Part shown: positions 1 through 10,308 of the stretch, one piece after another | Layout: the number at the start of each line of letters is the position of its first letter | Position numbering within the stretch: position 1 is the stretch's first letter | Assembly: GCA_947247005.1 (NCBI GenBank) | Contig: OX365955.1 | Coordinates: forward strand, 15,171,322 to 15,235,321 | DNA length: 64,000 nucleotides | Source: Spisula solida | Taxonomy: Eukaryota; Mollusca; Bivalvia; Venerida; Mactridae | Direction: 5' to 3' | The notes under the pieces: model-generated | Told to the model about the DNA's origin: nothing | What the model saw: only the letters and a program-made list of their open reading frames with translations | The model's database searches: none | Position numbers and translations under genes: made by a program

Positions 1-52
1 TATCTTTTTTTAATGGGTTGCACGAGCATACCAGATAGTACTTTTGTTCAAA

Positions 53-700
53 AGAAAAGGCTATTTTCATTTCAATTAATCATATTACGATTAAATATCA
101 AACATCTTTAATCTTAATCACCTTTTTTCGTTAAATAAACCCTGCAAATCGTCACAACATAAAAGAGATTTAGACGGAAAATTACGGGTTTTATTGTATC
201 CAATAACGACAACAACAACATGTAATTAGTTTTCGCGACCTTCACCCGCGAATATTTTTTGACGATTTTGGAGGGATTTTTTAATTACATCTCGGCGAGG
301 AATTACAAAAATGCATTTGTTTTACTTTCTTTACAATAACCTACAACTACGATGTGGAATATCACCGTCCGGTCTAGATACGTAAATACTCGAAACGGAC
401 TTTAATCAATTGTATTGCAAACTTTGCGATGGGAAATAACCGAAACTTGTGTCTTTTTCATTAGATTTTCTTAAGATTGGTTGATATTTCGCGCATATGA
501 ACGATTCCCGCTCGACTTACTTCGTTATCACAGAGTAATCATGTGTCTCATAACAGTTTGTAGCATCGTTTATGCACTGAAAATGTTAAAATTTCCTTCC
601 GAAGTGGGCAAAAAAATGGCTGCCTTTTTGTGTCCAAACATTTAGGAAATAGCCCTCCCCATATAAAAAGATTGGTTGCATAGCAACCATGGAAGACTGA
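53..700 (+). repeat. Dispersed 0.6-kb repeat, copy 1
   Basis: About 600 bp that recurs in direct orientation at 6087-6690. Shared blocks include the start 'aaggctattttcatttcaat', the 'acaacatg' block near 215, 'gaacgattcccgctcgactt' near 499 and 'gcatagcaaccat' near 677. No convincing reading frame is conserved between the copies, so this is annotated as a non-coding dispersed repeat. The family is not identified. Confidence 0.75.
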
Positions 701-1748
701 TAATTATTATCTTTTCATTTCTAGACAGGGGCCTACGCTAGTTTTTGGAATATTTTTAAACATGTTAAAAAAATAAAAGAAAAATTATGAGCTGCCGAAT
801 ATCGCATTTTAATTTTTTTTGTTATTCTATTAGCAGCCATTTTCTAGTATCTTTGCTTTAACACAAATTTTTAGATCCATTAGTGAATTCAAACTCTGAC
901 CAAACCACGTGCACACGTGTTATCGTAAAGCGGAACGACATCCGCAGGCCTTGCGGCCTGCGTATTGTCCGCTATAAACTTTGTATGGAGTTTAAAGTGT
1001 TCGCATTCCTTGTTCGTCAGTTGAGGATTGCATGTATCGTTACCCCGGCAGATGGTGCAGGAGAGCCAATAACTTTTAATATATGGACTTATTTAATTAA
1101 TAAGTGAAGTGTTGAATATTGTTCGAATACACTTAAAGACTTTAAAAAATCACCACTTATTCAAACCACACAAATATATAGTAAACATTATTGATTTGAC
1201 ACATACATTGGTATATAGAAAGCATATTTCATTACTTGGGGGATTCTAAAATGAATGATTTGATGATATGGCATGATGATATGAAATGACACATGCACGA
1301 TTGATTATATATAGCCCAATGTACAATTGTCCCTGTGACATTATGACAATGGAATCGTCCGAAAACAGCGTGGTTGCAACTTCCGGTATGTAACATTGCT
1401 ACACATCTAGACACATCATTTTCGGGTGAACATGACATACCAACAAATTCTTTTGGAAGTTTGAAGATGTGATTTTTTTGGATGTCAATGTATCGTGTAC
1501 ACATTTCCATTTACACAATTTGGATAGTTTCATTCATGCGAGACCACGAGCGAAAAATGAGATTTGGCCATGGGGTTACCACGTGTAATTTTCTTGATGA
1601 AACACGTTTCAGATGTTCTCCACTGACAAGGTTATTAACAAGGAACATAATTTCATTCGTACACAAAACAGCTAAAACAACTCAAACAAAAAGATACGGG
1701 CCCTTAAAAAGTCCGTAAGAATATTAAAAGATGTTAAAATATACTTAC

Positions 1749-1855
1749 GTTCCACACACGGCGGAACTGATTGTGACAAATTGCTCTATTAGTGTTTCCA
1801 ATATCATTGAGATTGCCAAGAAATGTACCATTATCAACGGTCAGTCGTTTGCATT
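1749..1855 (-). pseudogene. Gene A exon 3: sushi (CCP) exon with frame-breaking deletion
   Basis: The acceptor CTACAG and the first 65 or so bases match gene B exon 3 (GTFLGNLNDIGNTNR, then ICHNQ). The sequence then jumps to the exon end (CVER). Relative to gene B about 58 bp are missing, which removes the third sushi Cys and the NGTW turn and shifts the frame. The donor GTAAGT is kept. Confidence 0.75.
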
Positions 1856-2192
1856 CTGTAGATATAAAATATAGTGCGATTTCTTTGAAATTGAAATTAC
1901 ATATTCATCGTAGTACTAATCCGTGCAAATGCTTCAACAAGCAATTGGAAAGACATCCGTCTAAAATAATTATAGCTTGCATCTAATATTAGGAACATTA
2001 ATTTTGTTTAGTCCTTCTCGATCCAGGAATGACTGACTAGCACTCACAATATGAACTATAAGATCAACACCTAATCAATGCATTATTTCAAATCGCAACC
2101 ATTGGTATGACCTGGCATTTAAATTCTTAGTCAAAAGCACTAGTTACCTCCATTATGAGTTATTGTATGCTAATATCAAAAAGAGTATATTA

Positions 2193-2325
2193 AGTCAGAC
2201 AGGGAAGGCAGCACTCAACTTAACCAGCCGAGCACAGAAAACATTAAAAACACACAAAGCACAATGCCCAACTAAACAAGCGCAGATCCGCCCAAGTCCA
2301 AGCTGTCGAAAAGTATAATAAATTA
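2193..2325 (+). repeat. Dispersed repeat family R1 (GGGAAGGCAGCACTCAACTT)
   Basis: Shares a core ('cagggaaggcagcactcaac', then 'ccagccgagcacagaaaac') with 51325-51500. More diverged versions occur near 33030-33085 and 45462-45555, and a short reverse copy near 17278-17312. Non-coding, probably a short interspersed element. Class not determined. Confidence 0.65.
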
Positions 2326-2418
2326 TAACTAGCTGAGTTATAACAACTAGATAAAGTATTGCAACATTTTACCAATACTATAAAATACTAAAAATATAAG
2401 GAGTCATACGAACCATAC

Positions 2419-2488
2419 CTGATATCATACATTCATTTGTTGTGACATCACAAACCTCTCCATTCACACAGTTATTGTTACACGTGCT
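2419..2488 (-). pseudogene. Gene A exon 2: short four-Cys module
   Basis: This 70-bp exon lies between a TTTCAG acceptor and a GTATGG donor. It encodes a CNNNCVNGEVCDVTTNEC core with the spacing C-x3-C-x5-C-x6-C. Length and phase are the same as gene B exon 2. It is too short for a full EGF domain, so the family is left unnamed. Confidence 0.7.
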
Positions 2489-2876
2489 CTGAAATTTAAA
2501 AACATTATTCACAACAATACTTGATGTTGTTGTTTTCAGAGATAGATATATAACTCCAACGCGATAAATTGCAGTACAAAAACAAACACAATATTGCCTA
2601 TATTTTTGTTCTGCATTAAAATCAAGGACCGTAACACTTACCAATGAAAGCATTTAAACATTTGGCACAACATATAAAGTTTTCATGTTCCTAAATATTC
2701 AGAAACGATAAATATAGCGGATTTTGATTTTTGTTTGTTTTTGTGTTGCAATTTATCGCGCTCGAGTTATACCAGGGCCTGTGAAAGTACTTGATCTCAT
2801 CTAGGAAAACCTCGTAGAAAACAAACAATTCAAACCGGAAAGAAAATACAAAAAAATGAATAAACTAAACACATAC

Positions 2877-3185
2877 GTCGATGGCGATATCTGTTCTTTT
2901 CAGGTAAATACAATGTCCTTTCGCCAAATTGATATCCTCTCTTGTATAAAGGTTGCAGAGTTTGAAACGACCACTGTAATCCAGAGCTTTACATAACGGA
3001 CGCCGACCACATTCGTCAACACAAGCTGATTCCGAAATGCTCAAGACCGATTTAAGAAGCACATCTGGCGACGAACCGCATACCAAGCGTTTAGATATTT
3101 TGTACTTTCACCCTTCAGCATTTGACAAAAGTATAACAAGAGCCACAGACCACAGATAGAGACGCACAGAACAACATTTGTTCAT
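2877..3185 (-). pseudogene. Gene A exon 1: signal peptide + PAN/apple domain with internal TGA
   Basis: The ATG at 3185 aligns with the gene B start. A short basic N-terminus is followed by a hydrophobic stretch (LYLWSVALVILLS), which reads as a signal peptide. TGA at 3108-3110 stops the frame. The PAN part follows in the same frame with the Cys pattern ACVDECGRRPLC and the same C-terminal LKRTDIAID end before a GTATGT donor at 2876. Length is 309 bp, phase 0. Confidence 0.75.
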
Positions 3186-3634
3186 GTTGATTTCATACTC
3201 TGACAATTTTATTATATTATAAGTAATTCCACCAAGTTTACGTTGAATACTGTCTACAAATCACATTAATATGCTATTAGTATTAGCTAAACTATACGGT
3301 TTGTAAGTGCTATCAAATCATATTTCTTCCGTCATTATTGTATAATTTAACTTACCGATTAATATTTAATGCTAAGTATACATGTGCACTTGTATTTACC
3401 AACAGAAGCAAAAAAATACACAATCAGGCTAATATGAAAAGCAATCATGCGTCTATAGAAAAAGAAAGCTTAATCAATACCAACTACTACTAGTATTGTT
3501 TGACCAGATTAAACTGAGACTCCTTGCATAATTCGTTCAAGTCCGGAAATTTCCGAAGTTATAGAAACATATATAAAATTTATTACATTTATCGCTATAT
3601 GTGGCTTTATTGAGTTGCCACTAGATAACAAGCT

Positions 3635-3715
3635 GTAATGGCTCATTAGTTAAGTGTGTGGTGTGTAGACCAAAAGGCATCGGGTTCGAGGCTTACTAAA
3701 TATATCAAGTTTTAT
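3635..3715 (+). repeat. tRNA-like (SINE) relic
   Basis: A tRNA-like stretch starts near 'tggctcattagttaag' and has a B-box-like 'gggttcgagg' near 3690. It lacks a complete cloverleaf and a proper anticodon stem, so it is treated as a SINE or tRNA relic rather than a gene. Confidence 0.4.
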
Positions 3716-3989
3716 TTAACATTTTTATCTTTTTATGCAAGTATGCTATTTGTGAATTATAACCATCCCTATGTTCACATATCCATTACAAAATTCAGAC
3801 ATACATTAAATTTATAATGAGCTAGTCGTTGAAGCCTTTTTCGTGTACTTAAAATAAACAAATGTGCAATTGAAAATATTACAAAACCCGAAAATAAAGA
3901 CATAATAATATAAGAACGTACGGGATATAGTTTTAAACATAAAACCCTTTATTGAAGGATAGAAAGTTGAAATAAAATATTAATGACAA

Positions 3990-4065
3990 AAACTTGCAGT
4001 AAGTTCGGAACCTGCGACCACTGGCGTTAAAGGCGCAAACGTTTCCACTGCGCTACAATTCATGC
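3990..4065 (-). repeat. tRNA-like (SINE) relic
   Basis: On the minus strand 'tagcgcagtgg' resembles an A box and 'caggttccgaac' a B box, with a variable stretch between. The acceptor stem does not pair, so this is a degenerate tRNA-derived head. Confidence 0.4.
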
Positions 4066-4488
4066 TAGGTTTTTTTTTCGATTTTGTTAAAAATACAGAG
4101 ATTACTGCACATGTAGTAAATAAGCATACGAATCGAAAACAGCCGAGTACAGCCGGGGGTATACAGACTTTGATCAGAGTCTCAGTTTAATCTGGTCAGA
4201 CAATACATTTAACTGAGTATATATCATAAATAATTACTTGACGTTACAGAGTTAAATATCATTGTTTGTAATCGGGTTTCAAGTTGAAGAACAAACAAAT
4301 AACTTAGTTAAGCTAGTTAAGCTAGTACGAGGCGTGTCAAAAAGACAAATATCATTAAACAAAAACAATACATAAATCAAAATATCACTAAAACAACAAA
4401 CACTTACAATACACATATTTCAGTTATGGCATTACCAGTTACTTTTTCTCATTCTACGAAAAAGTTTAATTTACACTCAAATATATTT

Positions 4489-4597
4489 CAGCGGCGAATA
4501 GCGTAGGTCAGCGGCGAATAGCGCAGGTCAGCGGCGAATAGCGCAGGTCAGCGGCGAATAGCGCAGGTCAGCGGCGAATAGCGCAGGTCAGCGGCGC
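4489..4597 (+). repeat. 20-bp tandem repeat, about 5.4 copies
   Basis: Unit 'cagcggcgaatagcgcaggt' starts at 4489, 4509, 4529, 4549 and 4569, with a partial sixth copy. The first unit differs by one base (gcgtag). It is GC-rich in an AT-rich setting and very homogeneous, so recent expansion is likely. Confidence 0.95.
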
Positions 4598-4994
4598 AGC
4601 GCCAATAACGGTCACAACGTCACTTGTATTAATAACATCTCAAGTAGCAAAAAGTTTCTAAGTAGCAATAATACATATTTTTGTTCATGTGTCGCTTGAC
4701 AAGCTTTATACTTCTGTTGGCATACATTAAGCCATGCCTTTAAGTATAGTAATATGAACAAATGCACTGCATCCAAGTAGGGGATTACCCATTAGGTCTT
4801 TGGATAATCTGGCAGAGGAAAACATGACCGAGGAATTGGTTTGCTCCCATTGAGACCATAGAGTTAGAACCACAAAGAAGGCATAGCGAAACAAGAGGGC
4901 CATTGGCCCTAAAGCGCTCACCTGATGACTAGCAGTTTAGGCAGAATCAGTATTTGTTATGATATTACCTTAATATTTGATTAAAATTTTACAC

Positions 4995-5690
4995 TGACCA
5001 GGTTTTATATAGATGAGGTGAAAATGTGACCTCTAGAGTGTTAACAATGTTTTTCTGTGATGTGACCTAGTGACCATGTTTTTGACCCCAAATGACCCAA
5101 TTATAAACTTGACCTAGATTTTATAGAGACATACATTGTGACCAAGTTTCATAAAGATTATGTAAAAATGTGACCTCTAGAGTGTTAACAAGGTTTTTCT
5201 TGAATGTGACATGGTGACTTAGTTTTTGACCCCAGATGACCCAATTATGAATTTGGCCTAGATTTCATAGAGACATACATTGTGACCAAGTTTCATTAAG
5301 ATTATGTTAAAAATGTGACATCTAGAGTGTTAACAAAGTTTTTCTGTGATGTGACCTAGTGACCTAGATTTTGACCCCAAATGACCCAATTATGAACTTG
5401 ACCTAGATTTCATAGAAACATACATTGTGACCAAGTTTCATTAAGATTTTGTCAAAAATGTAACATCTAGTGTGTTAACAAGGTTTTTCTTCAATGTGAC
5501 CTGGCGACCTTGTTTTTGACCCCAGATGACCCAATTACGAACTTGATCTAGATTTCATAGAGACATACATTGTGACCAAGTTTCATTAAGATTAAGTGAA
5601 AATTATGACCTCTAGAGTGTTAACAGTCCAATTGTTGACGGTGGACGGTGGACGGTGGACGGCGCACGGCGGACGACGGACAAAAAGGTG
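4995..5690 (+). repeat. 145-bp tandem satellite with GGACGG-rich end
   Basis: Degenerate tandem units with 'gaccaagtttcattaagatt' recur at about 4998, 5140, 5284, 5429 and 5574, a period of 142-145 bp. Each unit carries 'gtgacctagtgac', 'ttgaccccaaatgaccca' and 'gagtgttaacaa'. The array ends at 5637-5690 in short GGACGGT repeats and 'gatcacaataggtgagcta'. This array-plus-GGACGG layout is common in bivalve genomes, and a diverged relative lies at 32400-33010. Confidence 0.85.
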
Positions 5691-5790
5691 ATCACAATAG
5701 GTGAGCTAAAATGCTTTGTCATTTATCATGCTTGCTTTAAAGTTCAGGCTCCGCGAAAACTTTAAAAGCCTGTCAGTCATTCGGACTGCT

Positions 5791-5870
5791 AGAAAGAAAA
5801 ATGTTGTTAATCTGAACAAAGATCTAAACACATTTAGATCTTTGTTCAGACTAACAACATTTTTGTTTCT
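5791..5870. repeat. 38-bp inverted repeat (hairpin)
   Basis: Left arm 5791-5828 and right arm 5833-5870 are reverse complements with two mismatches around a 4-base CACA loop. The stem contains 'gaacaaagatctaaa'. It could be a minimal foldback element or a transcribed hairpin. There is no T-run that would suggest a Pol III terminator. Confidence 0.85.
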
Positions 5871-6086
5871 AACATGTTCAGCCCGATTGAAATGAAAATG
5901 GATCTGTGGATAATGCATGTTTTTAATTTGTTTAATTCTAGGTCCACTTAATTCAGGGGTAACTAGTTTAAAAATGCATTATTAGATATAAACACAGTTA
6001 ACGAGTGATTTCAAATAGGCATAATTTGATACTTTACCTTTTTATACTGGATTTGCATAAGAAAATCAGACTTTCATTAAAGAGAA

Positions 6087-6690
6087 AGGCTATTTTCATT
6101 TCAATTAATCATATTACCATAAAATATCAAAAATCTTTAATCTTAATCAGCATTTCATGTTAAATTAACCATGTCGCAAATCGTCAAAACATGGATGCAC
6201 GCCGAGAAGTTTCCGGGTTTTACGGGTTTTATTGTATCTAATAACAACAACAACATGCAATTAATTTTCGCGACCTTCATCCGTTGAATATTGTTACATT
6301 TTTTGAGGGATTTTTTTTATTATATCTCTGCGTGGAATTACGAAAATGCATTCGTGTTACATTCTTTAAAATAATCTACAACTACGATGTGGGATTATCA
6401 CCGTCCGTTCCAGATACGTACAGACCCGATACAGACTTTATACTTAATGTACTGCAAAGGGAAGTAACCGCACACATGAACGATTCCCGCTCGACTTACT
6501 TCGTAATCTAAGAGTATTCATGTGTCTCATAACAGTTTGAAGCATTGTTTATGCACTGAAAATGTTAAAATTGCCTTCCGAAGCGAGCAAAAAAACGGCT
6601 GCCATTTTTGTTTCCAAAACTATAGAAATTAGTGTTTCCCATCTAGGAGACGGGTTGCACAGCAACCATTGAAGGCTGATTTATTTTTTT
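6087..6690 (+). repeat. Dispersed 0.6-kb repeat, copy 2
   Basis: Direct copy of 53-700 with scattered substitutions and indels. The pair flanks gene A and the satellite, so unequal recombination between them could delete or duplicate that block. Confidence 0.75.
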
Positions 6691-7617
6691 AATTTAAAGT
6701 GTTTTTTGGCATAATATTTATGCTGTCAATCCGTATCCGGCATATTTTTTGTCATTCAGTTTTCTGATAATTATTGCCATTTCAAGTTTGATCATATAAA
6801 TGATTTTGTTATTAATATTTCATACTGGAACAAAAAAGATCGGTCCTCAATTCTTGAGCAACAACTTGCCTCTACCGGAAGTTGGACGTGAGATTCAGTC
6901 TACCGAATCATTATATCTGCATCCGGTCTGTCAAAAAAAAAACCAACAGGCCATAGCCAATGCAAGACTACAACAACAACAAGCGCGTGTTTTCGCATGT
7001 AATCGTTACTGGGGATAAATCCCCTATTAAGTCTCCATCTGTTATGAAGAGTTTATATATACAAGACTGCTTGAGTGAACGGTAAGCATTAACCTTTAAT
7101 TTTATCATTTTAAGTATCCGTCACAGTTTATAAGATCTAAGGCTTCTAATAAATAATGAAAGAATACGAGAGTAGTTCGTTCATTTTATTGTGCGACTGA
7201 TAGGCATCTGTTGAAAATACATGTGCTTTGCTCCGTACTGGTGGTTAATTACCAACTGTTCGTACAATTGTTTGAAAATGGTATCGAACTTTACTGATAA
7301 CTAGAATAGCTGTAGTCATTTGAACTTGGTCACTCGTATACACTGGCTTTACTCTCGTCATAGAAATGGCCAATGTAGAAAAATAGTAACTTGTAGTTAC
7401 ATTGCAAGTCGTACTATAAACTTTGTATTTCAAGTAGATCTACAGGTATTTTTATGAGCTGCTCCAACAGTGTACATGCAAGCTCATTTAAATAAGACCC
7501 ATATTACGCTTCATTACTTTACGCTAGTATGACCTTTTATGGAGTGTAGTCAGATCTCTAACAGCGTAAAGAAATGGAGCAAATGTTAGGGTCTGATTTT
7601 AATAAGATTGAGTGTAC
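6691..7617. other. Gene-free stretch left of the LTR element
   Basis: Only short unsupported ORFs are present. The sequence next to the 5' LTR does not resemble the first 175 bp of the 3' LTR, nor the LINE remnant that borders the 3' LTR. Confidence 0.6.
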
Positions 7618-8106
7618 ATATCGAGTTATCCGCCCATGGAAGAACCTGTTGTAACTATGGCGTAGTAATATGGTTGACATTGAAGTTATTATTGAAATGT
7701 TAAAGATGTGTATATCATGTTGAGTTTATATTCGCATGTATGTTTAGCAGTATTATTGATGATAACTAGGTTGCTACTTCTGAATCTTACATGGAGTTTA
7801 TTCTGTGCGTCGATGCAGCACGCACTATTTTGTAATCCGGTCCGCGCAATGCTGGGGCATTGCTGGCGCCAACATTTGAATGTATTATATTGCCTATAGT
7901 CTACCTTACTATTAGTTGTTTGATCTATAAAGCGTATTTTATAGTATCTTTGTGTTAAGCTACTTGTATTGTTTAACTGTGTTGTCATTTAGCGCTATTC
8001 TACCAAATGCTACGCTTAGCCCTATCACTATCTTTGGCTGGCACTTTATTTCCTGCTATCTGATTGGCCGCCAGCATGCCAGTATAAGCGCCAGCATTGC
8101 GCAGGC

Positions 8107-8114
8107 TATATAAG
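8107..8114 (+). promoter_or_regulatory. LTR TATA box
   Basis: TATATAAG in a GC-richer context (gcaggctatataaggcgc), about 30 bp before 'cattgtcagcc', which could be the initiator. The identical box lies in the 3' LTR at 14587-14594. This puts the ATG exon at 8210 about 70-75 bases into the transcript. Confidence 0.7.
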
Positions 8115-8209
8115 GCGCACTGTCGCAAGCATTGTCAGCCCAGCTCAGATCTTTGCATCTAGCACTTGAAACTTTTCGTTTACTAATCCAAGTTTACATA
8201 CATTTTACA

Positions 8210-8237
8210 ATGGCTAACCATTACAAGCCTTCTTCAG
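8210..8237 (+). CDS. LTR-encoded leader exon (ATG to splice donor)
   Basis: ATG at 8210 opens nine codons (MANHYKPSS) plus one base, followed by a CAG|GTATAT donor at 8237/8238. Spliced to the acceptor at 10690/10691, the leftover G plus GA makes a glycine codon and enters the C2H2-finger frame exactly in phase. The same exon and donor are kept in the 3' LTR (14689-14716). The alternative is an incidental ATG in the 5' untranslated region, but the phase match and conservation argue for function. Confidence 0.55.
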
Positions 8238-8545
8238 GTATATAACTTGAGTATAACATAATCATTAGAAGAGATCTTTTGAGATCTTTTAATTCTTTAT
8301 TTAGGTCTACAGAACAGTGCTTGCTGCGGCTCACCTTCCCCACCCCCTTCCTTTTGTTTATCATTGTGGTCGCTTAAGACTATTTCCGTCATCGTATTTT
8401 AATGCATAGATCTTATTCTATCTTTGGTGTTTGTAAAGAATCTATTCTGCTATTGTTACATGTATGTGAAACCATTAGATACTTTACAACGTTGTTTTTT
8501 TCCGTATTTTCTTTATACACCTAGTGAGAAGTGGCTCACAATTTT

Positions 8546-8563
8546 TGGTGTCAGAAGTGGGAT
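8546..8563 (+). other. Primer binding site (tRNA-Leu)
   Basis: TGGTGTCAGAAGTGGGAT, five bases after the LTR end, is complementary to the 3' end of animal tRNA-Leu including CCA. This fixes the LTR boundary and the plus-strand direction of the element. Confidence 0.85.
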
Positions 8564-8679
8564 AGTGTAATTTACATTCTATACCTATCTTGTGATCGAA
8601 CCGTTTCAAATAGGTCTATCAATCTAAGTTAATTCAGATTTTTGTTCGTGTCTCATAAGATTGTTTTCTTAAAAATAAA

Positions 8680-9903
8680 ATGGCGACTCCTGACCCTGAG
8701 GTTACTTTTCGCGACCTGCCTAGATCCAACTCCGTAGAAAATAGCGACGTTGATAGTATTCTGTCAGAGAACAGTTGTTCATCGAATCCGTTTCATCCAG
8801 AAAATTCAACAATTCAGAATGACAACCCAGCACCAACTAACAATAGATCTATCTTCTCATCGAGTCAGCCCCATTTAGAGAATGTGTCAACAAATCAGCA
8901 TGAAAACAGTTCTGCATCAATTAGAAATAGCCGATCAACCCCAGAGAACATCTCAACAAATTCAGCCCCATTAAGACAGAACGATCAGCTTATTGATCTT
9001 AGTTTCTCGAATAGAACTAACAACAATCCTGAATGTCATCCTAGGCCTATCCCATGCTATATCCCGAATGCCCCTCAAAACCCTGGCTACGGTGATTATA
9101 TGCACACACCTAACGTTAACGTTATGCCACCGTTCAATAGATCAATGATGAAACCCGACACATTCGATGGTTCCGGTAATTTTGAACAGTACGCCTCTCA
9201 TTTTGAGGACTGTGCCCAGTTATTCATGTGGGACAACCGTGTCAAGAACCTTATGTTAGCGGCCTGTCTATGTGGTCCCGCCCGTAACTTCTACATGAGC
9301 CTGACAACCGTTGAACGACGCGACTATAATCTGTTATTGTCTCGCCTCGCTGATCACTTCGGGAGCGACCGGAAACACCAAACCTTATGGTTAGGGAAGT
9401 TAGAAAATCGCGCGAAGGGAGAAAGTATCGCTTCCTTAGCGGATGATTTAAGGCAACTGGCACAGAAAGCCTCTTCAGATCTTGACCATTTTTCACAAGA
9501 ACGCCTGGCATTGAATCAACTCTACAAGCTTATATCGACCGAAATGAAGTGTCGATGCATGGACAACAATTGTTCATCTATAAACGACGCGGTTTGCGTG
9601 ATTGATCGATACGAAGCAATCATAGGTTCATCTACCCCCGTGTCTACCATCAGAGCGTGTGTTTCCGGCGAAAGCGCACCGAGTATAGAAGCAACGCTTG
9701 AAAAGATCGAGAATCGTTTAAGTAAAATAGAATCTGCTCAGTCGACTCCCCGTGGACCAAAAGCGTGCTTTTCGTGTAAATCGTTAGAACACTTATGGGC
9801 ATCCTGTCCAAGAAACAAGAATCCCAGACCCCCGCGCACTAACAACGATCACTATGGATACCAATACCAGTCACGCTCCTCACAGGGTGTACAGGGAAAC
9901 TAA
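8680..9903 (+). CDS. gag: Gag polyprotein of Ty3/Gypsy-like element
   Basis: 407 codons, uninterrupted. Residues 1-150 or so are Ser/Asn/Pro-rich and of low complexity. Residues about 160-320 are a retrotransposon gag/capsid-like domain (FDGSGNFEQYASHFEDC, then NLMLAACLCGPARNFY, and ADHFGSDRKHQTLW). A CCHC zinc knuckle at about 363-376 (C-x2-C-x4-H-x4-C) would bind genomic RNA. The start is the first ATG after the primer site. The frame ends at TAA immediately after a GGGAAAC heptamer, and the pol frame continues at -1. The product should form the cytoplasmic particle. It is the only full-length intact frame in the element. Confidence 0.88.
   Translation: MATPDPEVTFRDLPRSNSVENSDVDSILSENSCSSNPFHPENSTIQNDNPAPTNNRSIFSSSQPHLENVSTNQHENSSASIRNSRSTPENISTNSAPLRQNDQLIDLSFSNRTNNNPECHPRPIPCYIPNAPQNPGYGDYMHTPNVNVMPPFNRSMMKPDTFDGSGNFEQYASHFEDCAQLFMWDNRVKNLMLAACLCGPARNFYMSLTTVERRDYNLLLSRLADHFGSDRKHQTLWLGKLENRAKGESIASLADDLRQLAQKASSDLDHFSQERLALNQLYKLISTEMKCRCMDNNCSSINDAVCVIDRYEAIIGSSTPVSTIRACVSGESAPSIEATLEKIENRLSKIESAQSTPRGPKACFSCKSLEHLWASCPRNKNPRPPRTNNDHYGYQYQSRSSQGVQGN
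9894..9900 (+). promoter_or_regulatory. -1 ribosomal frameshift heptamer (gag-pol)
   Basis: G GGA AAC, in the zero frame, is the last heptamer before the gag TAA (9901-9903). It fits the X-XXY-YYZ slippery rule. The -1 frame is open from here to 10071 and leads into the protease region. The downstream RNA structure was not evaluated. Confidence 0.6.
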
Positions 9904-10308
9904 CATCGGCTGGCTCACAGGGCACCGAGTCAGCGAAATTGGTAATTAGAGAGCCCGGCAATTATTTTAAGGTAGAGGAAGTGCATTCTGCACGTGCAGG
10001 ATGTAATTTTAATGAGAATGATAATGGTTTTTATGTAACCTGTAATATTGGAGAAATGTCTGTTAATTTTTGATTGATTGCGGAGCTACGTCATCACTTA
10101 TCTCGGACAACGTCATCAGCAAATTAGGTATCGAAGGTTCGTCACGGCTTCAACCGACAATGGGGATTTCATGTCAGTAGCTGGAAGAGTAGATCTTACG
10201 TTAGGAATAGGCCGTAGCAAATTTGATATTCCATTCGTCGTCTGCGGTATTGAAGCCGACGGTAATTTGCACTTGCCAGATTGTATTTTTTCCGTCCAGT
10301 TATCCTGA
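9904..10308 (+). pseudogene. Broken retropepsin-like protease (pol start)
   Basis: In the -1 frame relative to gag the sequence runs to TGA 10071-10073. One base is missing in the T run before it, because the next frame carries the active-site-like LIDCGATSSLIS (about 10070-10105). A second shift near 10150-10170 moves to the frame encoding VDLTLGIGRSKFDIPFVV (about 10189-10242). The two pieces look like the halves of a retroviral-type aspartic protease. The active-site triad reads D-C-G rather than D-S/T-G, which is unusual and may be degenerate. The rest of pol is absent. Confidence 0.65.

Larger units (their letters stand above)
1749..3185 (-). pseudogene. Gene A: broken PAN/four-Cys/sushi secreted gene (5' part)
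   Basis: This is the third paralogue of the array, on the minus strand. Exon 1 is 3185-2877 (signal peptide plus PAN), exon 2 is 2488-2419 (four-Cys module) and exon 3 is 1855-1749 (sushi). Donors and acceptors match genes B and C, and the coding similarity to gene B exon 1 is very high. Two lesions are visible. An in-frame TGA at 3108-3110 sits directly after the signal peptide, where gene B has a lysine codon. The sushi exon is 107 bp instead of 165 (B) or 180 (C), so it loses sushi cysteine 3 and the frame. The F5/8C exons expected downstream are not found in 1-1748 and may lie off-window. A sequencing error could explain one lesion but hardly both. The splice sites still look functional, so a non-coding transcript is possible. 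Confidence 0.75.
7618..8540 (+). repeat. 5' LTR (left end truncated)
   Basis: Matches 14115-15060 closely from 'atatcgagttatccgccc' to 'gtggctcaca'. Bases matching 13940-14114 of the 3' LTR are absent, so the first 175 bp or so of U3 are lost. It keeps the TATA box, the short ATG exon and its splice donor. Confidence 0.85.

Noticed and set aside
1232..1510. Minus-strand ORF of 92 codons with spaced Cys (CSPENDVSRC ... GSCNHAVFG), possibly a PAN-like exon of gene A
   Set aside because: No proper splice acceptor or donor around the Cys-rich part and no counterpart in genes B or C. The expected next exon after sushi is FTP, not PAN.
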